Below, in pieces: positions 35,815 through 44,150 of a DNA stretch of 64,000 nt. Under the pieces are notes generated by a model. That model saw only the letters and a list, made by a program, of their open reading frames with translations, was not told where the DNA came from and ran no database searches. The DNA comes from Paenibacillus solanacearum (GTDB lineage: Bacteria > Bacillota > Bacilli > Paenibacillales > NBRC-103111): positions 91,546 through 155,545 of the forward strand of contig NZ_CAJVAS010000014.1 of assembly GCF_910593845.1 (NCBI RefSeq). Reading direction: 5' to 3'. The translations under genes were made by a program, and so were the position numbers. Every line of letters starts with the position of its first letter. Positions within the stretch are counted from its first letter, which is position 1.

Positions 35815-36717
35815 ATGGATCTTCGAGCTTTAAAGACCTTAGAGGCTTGCGTGCGTCATGGTCATTTTCTGAAAGCCGCCGAGGAACTGCAGTATGCTCC
35901 CTCGACGGTAACCCTTCAGATCCAGCGTCTCGAAGCGGATTTGGGCGTTTCTTTATTCATACGCGACGGTAAGCGCGTCATCGTGACCGAAGCGGGCCGC
36001 TGGCTCCAGCATGAAGCTGCGGCTATCCTGAAGACCATCGGGTCCATGAGGCAGACCGTCTCCGATATCGCAGCGGGGGATAACGGCTCCGTTCGGCTCG
36101 CCGCGATCGAGCCCGTCGCGAGCCAGCAGCTGGCGGCGGTTATAGCCGGCTTCTGCAAAGCACGGCCGAAAGTGGAATTAACGATGGAAGTAAGCGGCAG
36201 CCGATCGATTGCGGAGAGGGTTCAGTCCGGCGAACTGGACTTCGGCGTGTGCTCGGTGCCGGCCGCGAACCTCATGCTGGAGTTTGAGCCGTTAATCGAG
36301 GAACGATTGGGGATCTTATTACACACGGATCACCCCCTTGCCGATCGGACTCACATCGCATCGGACGATCTCGCGGGACTCACCGTTCTGGTCAAAGAAC
36401 AGACTTGCATTTATCGGCAGCTCTGGGAAACAGCGGTTCATCCGACCGAACGACACGCTTTCTCCTGCATCGAGGTAGGAAGCATCTCCGTCATTCAACA
36501 AATGGTCAAGGCAGAGCTCGGCGTCGGCATTGTTCCGATGTACCGCGGTCTGGAAGAGGCCGGTTCCTTGGTCATCCGGCCTTTCGCCGAGCCGAACCCT
36601 GTCATCGCGATAGGCATCGTCTATAAAGACAAAAACGTTTTGGGCAAAGCCGCGTTATTGCTGATGAATGCGATCAGAAGCATCCGCGAACCTCCGCCTT
36701 CTCGACCGACCGCATGA
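35815..36717 (+). CDS. LysR family transcriptional regulator
   Basis: 300 residues. The N-terminal helix-turn-helix MDLRALKTLEACVRHGHFLKAAEELQYAPSTV is the LysR type, followed by a coiled dimer helix and a periplasmic-binding-like effector domain with GELDFGVCSVP and GVGIVPMYRG. It probably activates the divergent MFS gene in response to a small acid. A short palindrome CGAATCATTCG (35778-35788) lies in the gap. Confidence 0.9.
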   Translation: MDLRALKTLEACVRHGHFLKAAEELQYAPSTVTLQIQRLEADLGVSLFIRDGKRVIVTEAGRWLQHEAAAILKTIGSMRQTVSDIAAGDNGSVRLAAIEPVASQQLAAVIAGFCKARPKVELTMEVSGSRSIAERVQSGELDFGVCSVPAANLMLEFEPLIEERLGILLHTDHPLADRTHIASDDLAGLTVLVKEQTCIYRQLWETAVHPTERHAFSCIEVGSISVIQQMVKAELGVGIVPMYRGLEEAGSLVIRPFAEPNPVIAIGIVYKDKNVLGKAALLLMNAIRSIREPPPSRPTA

Positions 36718-36817
36718 TTTCTGGCCGACTGCCGCAGCTCGTTCCCTCCACCGACCACATGATTTCCGGCTGAACTTCGCAGCCCGCACCCGTCAACCGG
36801 ACACACAACAAAGCAGC

Positions 36818-36864
36818 CAAAAAAACAGCAGCAGCAGGGTCCCCGCTTCCGGGTTCCCTGCTGC
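36818..36864 (-). terminator. Terminator of the H-NOX operon
   Basis: On the minus strand the GCAGCAGGG/CCCTGCTGC stem (with an inner CCC/GGG pair) is followed by TGCTGTTTTTTT, just past the last operon gene. Confidence 0.8.
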
Positions 36865-36883
36865 CGTCTTCTTGCCGATTAGA

Positions 36884-37252
36884 TTAGCTTTCCTTCAAAA
36901 ATTGCTGCATCTTCTCCAGCAGCCGGTTCCATTCGATCGGCTTCGTATCGAAATCGTCGCAGCCAGCCTCCAGCGCCTTCTCCCTGTCGCTCGTCATCGC
37001 ATGGGCGGTCAGCGCGATGACCGGAATATGCTTCGTCTCGGAAGATTGCTTCAGCTGCCTCGTCGCATCCCAGCCGTCCAGCACCGGCAAGCTCAAATCC
37101 ATCAGGATCAAGTTCGGCGCTTCGCTCCTTGCCATGTCAACGCCCTGCTGCCCGTCAACGGCCATCACGACTTCATAGCCTTTGCGCATTAACCGTCGGG
37201 ACAGCATATCGCGGTTCATCTCATTGTCTTCGACCAACAATATTTTATTCAC
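36884..37252 (-). CDS. CheY-like single-domain response regulator
   Basis: 122 residues with a GTG start and GGAG eight bases upstream. The receiver fold is complete: acidic VEDN at 7-10, phosphoacceptor Asp52 in LILMDLSLP, the T/A switch position ALTAHAM and the conserved Lys in FDTKPIEW. It has no output domain. As the last gene of the H-NOX operon it probably receives phosphate from the upstream hybrid kinase. Confidence 0.92.
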   Translation of the reverse strand: MNKILLVEDNEMNRDMLSRRLMRKGYEVVMAVDGQQGVDMARSEAPNLILMDLSLPVLDGWDATRQLKQSSETKHIPVIALTAHAMTSDREKALEAGCDDFDTKPIEWNRLLEKMQQFLKES

Positions 37253-37271
37253 GCCCTGCGCTCCCCTTCCT

Positions 37272-39002
37272 TCAGGAGGTCGGCCTGTCTTTTGCCGCCC
37301 CCGTACTTTCCTGGTTCGATCCGCCGATCAGGCAGCGAATTTCATTCAACAGCGCCTCGCGCTTGAAGCTCCCTTTTTGCACAATATTGCTCACATAGCC
37401 GTTCAGCCGCAGACGATCCTCTTCCGTAATATGCTTCGCCGTCATGACCACGATCGGAATGGAGCGCCACGCCTCTGTCTTGCGCAGCTCTGTGACAAAT
37501 TCGAATCCGTCCATTTGCGGCATCATCAGATCGAGCAGAATCAGCTGCGGAACCGATTGGGCCACACATTGCAGCGCAATCCGCCCGTTGCCGGCCCGGA
37601 TGACGCGGCAGCCTTCTTTCTCCAGCATTTTCGTCATCATCTGACTCGTCGTCACGTCATCTTCGATCACGAGCACGGTATTGGCATCCGGTTCGGGCAA
37701 ATATTTGTCCAGAATCGAGAGAAGCCGGTCCCGGTACACGGGCTTGGTCAAAAACTCGGATGCGCCGAGTGCGTAGCCGAGGCTCTTGTCATCCATCATG
37801 GAAATCATGACGACCGGAATATCCGCCAGCTCCGGATCGTTCTTCAGTGCTGTCAGCACCGACCAGCCATCCATGCCCGGCATCAGCACGTCGAGACAGA
37901 TGACGGCGGGACGCAGCTCCTTCGCCAGCCGAATGCCTTCCTGACCGCTCCTGGCCAGCGCCACCGTCCACTCTTCCTTGCCGATAATCCGCTGCATCAG
38001 CTGCAGCGCGGCCGCGTCATCATCAATGACAAGCACGGTCGGCGATCCTTGGGCCGCCTCGTATCCCATTGCCGGTTCCCCGACCGGCTCAGGTGCCTCC
38101 TTCTGCCGGTCCCCGGCCACGGGCAGCCATACAGTGAACATCGTCCCCCGGCCCGATTCGCTCTGGACGGCGATATCGCCGCCCATCATCCGGCACAGCT
38201 TCTGGCTGATCGCCAGTCCCAGACCGGTGCCGCCGTATTTGCGCGTCGTCGAAGAATCGGCCTGCCTGAACGCCTCGAACAAGTGCTCCATTTGCTCCGC
38301 CGCCATGCCGATCCCCGTATCGGAAACGCGAAAGCGGATACCGTCGATCCCACCGTTCGATTCATAGACCGCGGTCAGCCGAATCGTCCCGTCTTCAGTA
38401 AATTTGCAGGCGTTGCTGAGCAAATTGAACAAAATTTGTCTGAACTTGGTAACATCCGTCCACATCGAGCCTTCCGGAACGTCGACCTCCAGCTTGTTGC
38501 GGTTCGCTACGACGAGCGGATTCAGCGTAGTCAATATGTCGCTTACCGCATGCGGGATATCGCTTGTTTCCATATAAAGATCCATCTTGCCTGCTTCGAT
38601 CTTGGACAGATCGAGAATATCGTTAATAAGCGACAGCAGGTGCTTGCCTGCGGAATTGATTTTTTCGAGGTCGTCGGCAAAGCCGTGCTCTCCGATCTCC
38701 TCGACTTCCTCCTTGAGCATTTCGCTGTAGCCGATAATCGCGTTCAGCGGCGTGCGCAGCTCGTGACTCATATTGGCCAGAAACTGGCTCTTGATCTGGT
38801 TCGCCCGCACCGCTTCGTCATGCGCCTGCGAAAGCTCCTGCGTGCGCGCCTTGACGAGCTCTTCCAACTGGTCGTTTAATTCCCGCAGCTCCTGATTGGC
38901 GTAAAAAATTTCGCGCGTCTTCTGCTCGGCGATGTGCTCTGCGGCTTTCCGCGCTTTCTTCTCACGCTCCAGCTGTCTGCGCAGTACCTCCAGCTCATCC
39001 AC
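37272..39002 (-). CDS. Soluble hybrid histidine kinase with two receiver domains
   Basis: 576 residues, GTG start. No membrane segment and no PAS or GAF sensor is seen; residues 1-65 are coiled coil. Then comes the dimerisation and phosphoacceptor domain (His80 in [10 protein letters not shown]), the ATPase domain ([22 protein letters not shown]) and two receivers with Asp371 ([12 protein letters not shown]) and Asp491 ([11 protein letters not shown]). The absence of a sensor fits an H-NOX protein acting in trans; the H-NOX gene lies 6 bases upstream. The phosphate may be passed to the single-domain regulator downstream and the HD-GYP regulator upstream. Confidence 0.92.
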   Translation of the reverse strand: MDELEVLRRQLEREKKARKAAEHIAEQKTREIFYANQELRELNDQLEELVKARTQELSQAHDEAVRANQIKSQFLANMSHELRTPLNAIIGYSEMLKEEVEEIGEHGFADDLEKINSAGKHLLSLINDILDLSKIEAGKMDLYMETSDIPHAVSDILTTLNPLVVANRNKLEVDVPEGSMWTDVTKFRQILFNLLSNACKFTEDGTIRLTAVYESNGGIDGIRFRVSDTGIGMAAEQMEHLFEAFRQADSSTTRKYGGTGLGLAISQKLCRMMGGDIAVQSESGRGTMFTVWLPVAGDRQKEAPEPVGEPAMGYEAAQGSPTVLVIDDDAAALQLMQRIIGKEEWTVALARSGQEGIRLAKELRPAVICLDVLMPGMDGWSVLTALKNDPELADIPVVMISMMDDKSLGYALGASEFLTKPVYRDRLLSILDKYLPEPDANTVLVIEDDVTTSQMMTKMLEKEGCRVIRAGNGRIALQCVAQSVPQLILLDLMMPQMDGFEFVTELRKTEAWRSIPIVVMTAKHITEEDRLRLNGYVSNIVQKGSFKREALLNEIRCLIGGSNQESTGAAKDRPTS

Positions 39003-39008
39003 GGATGA

Positions 39009-39548
39009 TCACCGCCGCTCCGTCAAGATGAAGCGGGCCGATGAGCCGCCCGGCAAATCTTCCCGCAACAGATCGATCTTCTCGCCGTAATGCTCGATGC
39101 AGCCGCCAATGAGCCCTTCCGCCAAATCGGCAAAGGACCTCGCCGAGCGGTATGTCATGATCAGCGTGCCGGGCTCCGGCGTTTCGTATTCGAAGGCAGG
39201 CAGCTCCGCATCGGGATACAGCTTCCGAACCTCAACGTGAATATACCCGTCCACCTTTTGCAAAAAATCGAATACGGTCGGATTGTCCGATATAAACTTC
39301 GGTACCATCAGCGCCAGCTGTCCGAACAAGTAATGCCCGAATGACTTCACCAGATCGAAGACAGGGATGTTCGTCCGCTTGCTGAGCTGTACGACCAGCT
39401 GAATGATTTCCGCGTGATCGTAGGTTCCCACAGTCGTATAGCTGCCTCCCGAGGGCAAATCGGCGTCCTCGATAATGTGCTCGGCCATGGCCGGGGAGAA
39501 TCGGCTCTCCACCATTTCGAGAAACATCGTAAAAACAATCCCTTTCAT
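39009..39548 (-). CDS. H-NOX heme nitric oxide/oxygen binding protein
   Basis: 179 residues. Heme-binding residues match the family: proximal His104 in [12 protein letters not shown], and the YxSxR motif Tyr133, Ser135, Arg137 (TYRSARS) that grips the heme propionates. The N-terminal [17 protein letters not shown] is typical. It is stand-alone, the type that regulates a partner kinase when NO binds. Its ATG overlaps the stop of the HD-GYP gene in an ATGA arrangement and the kinase follows at 6 bases, so the partners are clear. Proteins of this type in Shewanella and Vibrio link NO to biofilm control. Confidence 0.93.
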   Translation of the reverse strand: MKGIVFTMFLEMVESRFSPAMAEHIIEDADLPSGGSYTTVGTYDHAEIIQLVVQLSKRTNIPVFDLVKSFGHYLFGQLALMVPKFISDNPTVFDFLQKVDGYIHVEVRKLYPDAELPAFEYETPEPGTLIMTYRSARSFADLAEGLIGGCIEHYGEKIDLLREDLPGGSSARFILTERR

Positions 39549-40612
39549 ACCATTTCCTTCTCTCTCTTCTCTATGAAATGCTCGCCTTTCTCAATGATCG
39601 ACAAAAACACGTCCACAACGAGGGGGTCAAAATGCTCGCCGCGCTGTTTGCGTATTTCCGTGAGCGCCTCTTCCTGCGTCCATGCTTTCTTGTAGGGTCT
39701 CTCATGCGTTAATGCGTCAAAGAAGTCGGCGATGGCGACAATACGTCCGGGCAGCGGAATCTCCTCCCGCTTCAGCCCGTTCGGATATCCGGTCCCGTTC
39801 CACTTCTCATGATGGCTCCCGGCGATCGTCCCGGCCAGTTGAAGAACCGGAAACTGGCTGCCCGCGAGAATGTCCGCTCCGATGCTCGTATGTAATTTCA
39901 TCTGCTCGAACTCTTCCGGGGTGAACCGGCCCGGCTTCAGCAAAATGCCGTCGGGAATCCCGATCTTCCCGATATCATGCAGCGGCGTAGCGAGCTGGAT
40001 CAGCTCCGCTTCGTGCTCCGGCAGCCCGAGCGCCAACGCGATTTTCCCGGCCATCTTCCCTACGCGCTGCGTGTGCTGCCCCGTCTCGTCGTCGCGATAC
40101 TCGGCCGTGCGCCCGAGCAGCTCCAAAATTTCGAATTTCGCGTGCTCCAGCTCTTTCGTCCGCTCGAGAATGCGTTCCTCCAGCAGCTGATTTTGCTTCT
40201 GGAGCTGAAGATGAAGAAATCTCGTATTTAATAAGTTATGAATGCGCAATACGACCTCGGTTCGGTCGAACGGCTTGGTCAGGAAATCGCTCGCGCCCTC
40301 ATGGAGCGCCTTCTGCTTCGCTTCCTGCGTGACGTCCGCCGTGAGCACGAGAACCGGCAAATAATCGTCCGCCTGCTTCCACTCCCGCAGCAGCTGCAGC
40401 GCAGCGAAGCCGTCCATTTCGGGCATATGCAGATCCAACAAAATAATATCCGGCTGAATTTCGTTATAAAGAACAGCCAGCCGCGCCGGGTCCGTTGTGC
40501 TGTGAAGTCCGGTAAAGCCCGCACGCCGCAAAATTCGTTCCAGAAGCGAGATATTGAACTCCTGATCGTCGACAATCAGAAATTTTGCGCTCTTGATCCA
40601 TTGATCGTCCAT
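39545..40612 (-). CDS. Response regulator with HD-GYP c-di-GMP phosphodiesterase domain
   Basis: 355 residues. The N-terminal receiver (about 8-125) has Asp60 in IILLDLHMP. After a linker coiled coil comes the HD-GYP domain (about 160-345): the HD pair at His212-Asp213 ([11 protein letters not shown]), followed by [11 protein letters not shown] with GYP at 275-277 and a second [13 protein letters not shown] block. It should degrade cyclic di-GMP when phosphorylated. First gene of the operon, with GAGG eight bases before the ATG. Confidence 0.93.
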   Translation of the reverse strand: MDDQWIKSAKFLIVDDQEFNISLLERILRRAGFTGLHSTTDPARLAVLYNEIQPDIILLDLHMPEMDGFAALQLLREWKQADDYLPVLVLTADVTQEAKQKALHEGASDFLTKPFDRTEVVLRIHNLLNTRFLHLQLQKQNQLLEERILERTKELEHAKFEILELLGRTAEYRDDETGQHTQRVGKMAGKIALALGLPEHEAELIQLATPLHDIGKIGIPDGILLKPGRFTPEEFEQMKLHTSIGADILAGSQFPVLQLAGTIAGSHHEKWNGTGYPNGLKREEIPLPGRIVAIADFFDALTHERPYKKAWTQEEALTEIRKQRGEHFDPLVVDVFLSIIEKGEHFIEKREKEMV

Positions 40613-40672
40613 TATGTCTGCCTCATCCCATCGTTTCGTACGCGTGTATCATCGTATCTGAATTATAATCAG

Positions 40673-40702
40673 ATTGTACCGACTCCTCATCTTTATTGTC
40701 AA
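40673..40702 (-). promoter_or_regulatory. Promoter of the H-NOX operon
   Basis: On the minus strand TTGACA (40697-40702) and TACAAT (40673-40678) are 18 bases apart, about 60 bases before the first start codon. Confidence 0.75.
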
Positions 40703-40744
40703 TTTATGTTTTGGAAAAAAATCGCTATTTGTCGTGTAAACGCG

Positions 40745-40780
40745 AAAAAAGGGATAAGGCCATTAAAGCCCTATCCCTTT
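40745..40780 (-). terminator. Terminator of the tct operon
   Basis: On the minus strand the AAAGGGATA/TATCCCTTT stem with an inner GGC/GCC pair is followed by Ts, 50 bases past the tctA stop. Confidence 0.85.
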
Positions 40781-40829
40781 GGAACCATTATATAGAGAAA
40801 AAAGTGCAGTCTGCCGGTCGAACGTACGC

Positions 40830-42335
40830 TTACATTTCCACATCGGCGGCAAACCCGCCGCGCTTTTTGCGGAAACCGCTGAGCAGCCCGATGGCGATGA
40901 TGATCAGCGCCAGAACCAGCAGGGTGCCCGAGATTGGGCGCTGGAACAGCCCGAGGAACGACCCGTCGAGCAGCTTGAGCGACTGCAGCAAGGAGCTTTC
41001 CAGCATTTTGCCGAGCACGAACGTCAGCACGATCGGCGCCATCGGAATGTCCGCTTTCTTCATCAAATAACCGAGGATGCCGAAGGCGAACATGACACCG
41101 ACATCGAATAAATTATTGTTGGCCGTGTACGCCCCGAGCGCCGAGATGATCAGAATGACCGGATACAGCAGCTTGGGAGGCACCATCGCGATTTTCGCCC
41201 ACCAGCCGGCAAGCGGCAAATTCATGATCAGAAGCATAAAGTTGCCGATGAACATGCTGGCAATGACGCCCCAGACGAACACCGGATTTTGCTCGAACAG
41301 CATCGGGCCCGGCGTCAAGCCGTGCATCATGAAGGCGCCGAGAATGATCGCAATCGTAGGCGAGCTCGGAATCCCGAGCGTGAAGAGCGGAATCAGCGCC
41401 CCGCCGCAATACGCATTGTTGGCTGTCTCCGGACCGGCCACGCCTTCGATCGCACCCTTACCGAAGCGCGACGGGTCCTTGGCCAGCTTCTTCTCCATCG
41501 AGTAGGACAGCATCGCCGGAATGACCGAGTTTGTGCCGGGAATGAGGCCGATCAGAAACCCGAGCACCGTTCCCCGGCCGATCGCCTTCATGCTGGGCGA
41601 CCATTCTTCTTTGCGCGGCAGCATGCCTTTAACTTTGGGCGGCTTTTCCGCGGTAGCCATGTTCTCGATGCCGAGCAATATTTCCGACAGTCCGAACAAT
41701 CCCATCGCGACGATGACAAAATCGATACCGTTCATCAAATTCAATTGGCCGAATGTGAACCGGACGGAGCCGGAAACCGGGTCCATGCCGACCATCGCGA
41801 GGTTCAAGCCGAGAAACGCGGAAACCAGTCCGCGAATGACCGATTTGCCCATCAGCCCGATCACCGTCGACAGGCCGAGCACCATCAAGGCGAAAAATTC
41901 CGGCGGTCCGAACCGCAGCGCCCACTGCGCCAGCGGCGGTCCGACGAAGATCAGCCCGAGAATCGAGACAGTGCCGCCGATGAAGGAGCCGAGTCCCGAA
42001 ATGCCCAGCGCCGCCCCGGCCCTTCCCTGCTTGGCCATCGGACTGCCGTCAAGGCACGTAATGACGGATGCCGCCTCGCCCGGCGTGTTAATGAGCACGG
42101 AAGTGATCGTGCCGCCGTACATAGCGCCGTAATAAATGCCGCACAGCATAATGATGGCCGATACCGGCTCCATCCCGAACGTAATCGGCAGCAGCACCGC
42201 CACCCCTGTCGTCGGGCCGAGTCCCGGCAGCACGCCGACGAGCATCCCGATCGTCACGCCGAGCAAACAATACAATAAATTATACCAAGTAAACGCGGTC
42301 GCAAATCCTTGCGCAATGATGTCAAAGGCCGGCAT
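40830..42335 (-). CDS. tctA: Tripartite tricarboxylate transporter, large membrane subunit
   Basis: 501 residues with about 12 hydrophobic segments. The conserved GVLPGLGPTTGVAVLLP and GTITSVLINTPGEAASV motifs identify TctA, and the second PGTNSVIPAMLSYS repeat is present. It forms the transport channel of the TTT system together with TctB and takes up citrate or other carboxylates with receptor TctC, driven by an ion gradient. Last gene of tctCBA, 6 bases after tctB. Confidence 0.95.
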   Translation of the reverse strand: MPAFDIIAQGFATAFTWYNLLYCLLGVTIGMLVGVLPGLGPTTGVAVLLPITFGMEPVSAIIMLCGIYYGAMYGGTITSVLINTPGEAASVITCLDGSPMAKQGRAGAALGISGLGSFIGGTVSILGLIFVGPPLAQWALRFGPPEFFALMVLGLSTVIGLMGKSVIRGLVSAFLGLNLAMVGMDPVSGSVRFTFGQLNLMNGIDFVIVAMGLFGLSEILLGIENMATAEKPPKVKGMLPRKEEWSPSMKAIGRGTVLGFLIGLIPGTNSVIPAMLSYSMEKKLAKDPSRFGKGAIEGVAGPETANNAYCGGALIPLFTLGIPSSPTIAIILGAFMMHGLTPGPMLFEQNPVFVWGVIASMFIGNFMLLIMNLPLAGWWAKIAMVPPKLLYPVILIISALGAYTANNNLFDVGVMFAFGILGYLMKKADIPMAPIVLTFVLGKMLESSLLQSLKLLDGSFLGLFQRPISGTLLVLALIIIAIGLLSGFRKKRGGFAADVEM

Positions 42336-42341
42336 TCGCTG

Positions 42342-42806
42342 TCATCCCCCTATCCAATCCCATACATCGCCGGTCGGCAGCGGGACATCGAGTCCCAAGC
42401 TGAATGCCGCATACAACAATACACATGTGCCCACAGAGATGGCCGCCGCTTTGTACCAGACGTACGTACGCATCAGCAGCAGCATCAGCATAACGGAGCC
42501 AGCCGCGATGAACCCGGCGGGGTTCAGCAGCAGCATAAACACAATGACCGATACGAGAACCATCAGCACGTTGAACAAATCTTTGCCCTTGGGCAGCACT
42601 TCGCTCCATCGGACCCGCTCGCCGCGGAGCGAGCCGATAATATAAAGGACCGAAAGGACGATAAGCGAGGCGCTGAGCCAGCGCGGAAACAAGCCGGGGC
42701 CCGGGCCGAGATCGCTGTAATATTCGAATGAAAACGATTGCCAGAAGATGACGCCCGAAGCGAGCAGCAGTATGCCGCCCATGCCTACGCCTACCTTGTT
42801 AAACAT
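42342..42806 (-). CDS. tctB: Tripartite tricarboxylate transporter, small membrane subunit
   Basis: 154 residues, four membrane segments. N-terminal GGILLLASGVIFWQSFSF and GPGPGLFPRWLS are the TctB signature. GGGGAGG lies upstream of the ATG. It is separated from tctC by a hairpin that may lower expression of the membrane subunits relative to the receptor. Confidence 0.93.
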   Translation of the reverse strand: MFNKVGVGMGGILLLASGVIFWQSFSFEYYSDLGPGPGLFPRWLSASLIVLSVLYIIGSLRGERVRWSEVLPKGKDLFNVLMVLVSVIVFMLLLNPAGFIAAGSVMLMLLLMRTYVWYKAAAISVGTCVLLYAAFSLGLDVPLPTGDVWDWIGG

Positions 42807-42830
42807 ACGAATCCTCCCCGTTGAAACAAA

Positions 42831-42848
42831 GGGCTGAATGCTCAGCCC
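42831..42848 (-). terminator. Intra-operon hairpin between tctC and tctB
   Basis: GGGCTGA and TCAGCCC pair around four bases; on the minus strand the stem is followed by TTTGTTT. A partial terminator or mRNA 3'-end stabiliser for tctC. Confidence 0.6.
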
Positions 42849-42857
42849 CTCATGCCG

Positions 42858-43871
42858 TTATTTTTTGCCAAGTCCCAGCTCCGGGATCAGCTTGCCGAAC
42901 AGCTCGTTGTTTTCTTTCAAATGCTGGGCGAACGCCTTGGAATCTTTAATTTCGATGCCGAGACCGTTTTTCTTCATATAATCCTTGAACTCCGCTTCTC
43001 CTGCGCCCTTGATGAATGCGTCGGACAGCACCTTCACAATGTCGTCCGGCGTATCCTTCGGTACGGCAATGCCTCTCCATGTACCGGCAACGCTGACGGT
43101 CAGGCCGGTTTCTTCCTTCAATGTCTTGACGCCGTGAAGCGCTTCGGAAGGCTTCGAATCGTTAATCGCCAGCGTGCGGAGCTTGCCGGAATCCACTTGG
43201 GCTTTCACCTCGGCCGGACTGACCGGAACGGCGTCCACATGGCCGCCGAGCAATGCCGTAATAGCAGGGCCCGCGCCTTCGAACGGAATGTGGTTAAACT
43301 TGACGCCTGCGCCCTTCTCTAGTGTTACGGCGCCCAGATGCCAGATGGCTCCTGTGCCGGAGTTGCCCAGCTTCAGCTCGCCCGGGTGCGCCTTGGCGTA
43401 GTCGAGAAATTCCTTCATCGTCTTCCACTGGCTGTCCGCCCGCACGGTAATCGCCGCCGGATCGTAGTTGATAAGCGCGACCGGCTTGAAATTCTCATAA
43501 GTCACCGGAGACAAGCCCATATGCGGCAGCGTGGTCAATTCCACGGTCGCCATCGTTACGGTATAACCGTCACTTTTGGCGTTGGCGCCTTCGGTCATGC
43601 CGACGGCACCGCCGCCTCCCGTTTTGTTCACGACGGTGATCGGCTGACCCAGATGTTTCTCTGCGGCTTTGGCAAGCGCTCGCGCCGTTGCGTCGGTACC
43701 ACCTCCGGCAGCGTAAGGAACGATCAGCGTAACCGCTTTCTTCGGAAAGTCGGCTTTTTTGCCCTGCGCTCCGCTTGCGGCCGAATCAGTTTTAGCCCCA
43801 CAGGCCGTTAAAGCGGCTACGCTGAGAACCATGGACGCCGCGAGTAATGTACGCCATTTGGAATGTTTCAT
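42858..43871 (-). CDS. tctC: Tripartite tricarboxylate transporter substrate-binding lipoprotein
   Basis: 337 residues. The signal peptide ends in the lipobox LTAC with Cys24 as lipid site. The mature protein has the Bug-family pattern: KAVTLIVPYAAGGGTD at the start, KTGGGGAVGMTEGA and HIPFEGAGPAITALLGGHVDA. It captures a carboxylate outside the membrane and delivers it to TctAB. A clear promoter lies 120 bases upstream. The carboxylate cannot be predicted. Confidence 0.94.
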   Translation of the reverse strand: MKHSKWRTLLAASMVLSVAALTACGAKTDSAASGAQGKKADFPKKAVTLIVPYAAGGGTDATARALAKAAEKHLGQPITVVNKTGGGGAVGMTEGANAKSDGYTVTMATVELTTLPHMGLSPVTYENFKPVALINYDPAAITVRADSQWKTMKEFLDYAKAHPGELKLGNSGTGAIWHLGAVTLEKGAGVKFNHIPFEGAGPAITALLGGHVDAVPVSPAEVKAQVDSGKLRTLAINDSKPSEALHGVKTLKEETGLTVSVAGTWRGIAVPKDTPDDIVKVLSDAFIKGAGEAEFKDYMKKNGLGIEIKDSKAFAQHLKENNELFGKLIPELGLGKK

Positions 43872-43986
43872 AGATACTCCCCATTTCTGCTGTGTACTAA
43901 AATAGTAGACAAGATTCTTAAACTCTCTTCAAGCTGCTTCGGGGCGAAAGCTTCTCTGTCATGCCGTCTGCCCTGTCGGCTTTCTC

Positions 43987-44015
43987 AGTATAGGTTGCCC
44001 GTCCGAAGCCGGCAA
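43987..44015 (-). promoter_or_regulatory. Promoter of tctCBA
   Basis: On the minus strand TTGCCG (44010-44015) and TATACT (43987-43992) with a 17-base spacer. Upstream is an inverted repeat of GATCGGCCAA and TTGGCCGATC arms about 30 bases apart, and two tandem GGACGAT copies, possible sites for the AraC-type regulator. Confidence 0.65.
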
Positions 44016-44114
44016 TCATACGATCGGCCAAGCCATACGCAGATCCGACAAAACCAACCGATTTTGGCCGATCTGCATATGATTTGGACGATTGGACGAT
44101 CGTGCGAGGACCGC

Positions 44115-44150
44115 AAAAAAGAGGAATTTCCCTTATCCTGGAAATTCCCC
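44115..44150 (-). terminator. Terminator of the AraC-type gene, overlapping its last codons
   Basis: On the minus strand GGGAATTTCC and GGGAAATTCC pair around AGGATAA, which holds the stop codon, and are followed by TCTTTTTT. Confidence 0.8.

Noticed and set aside
37182..38879. 565-residue plus-strand frame
   Set aside because: Antisense to the hybrid kinase and the CheY-like gene.
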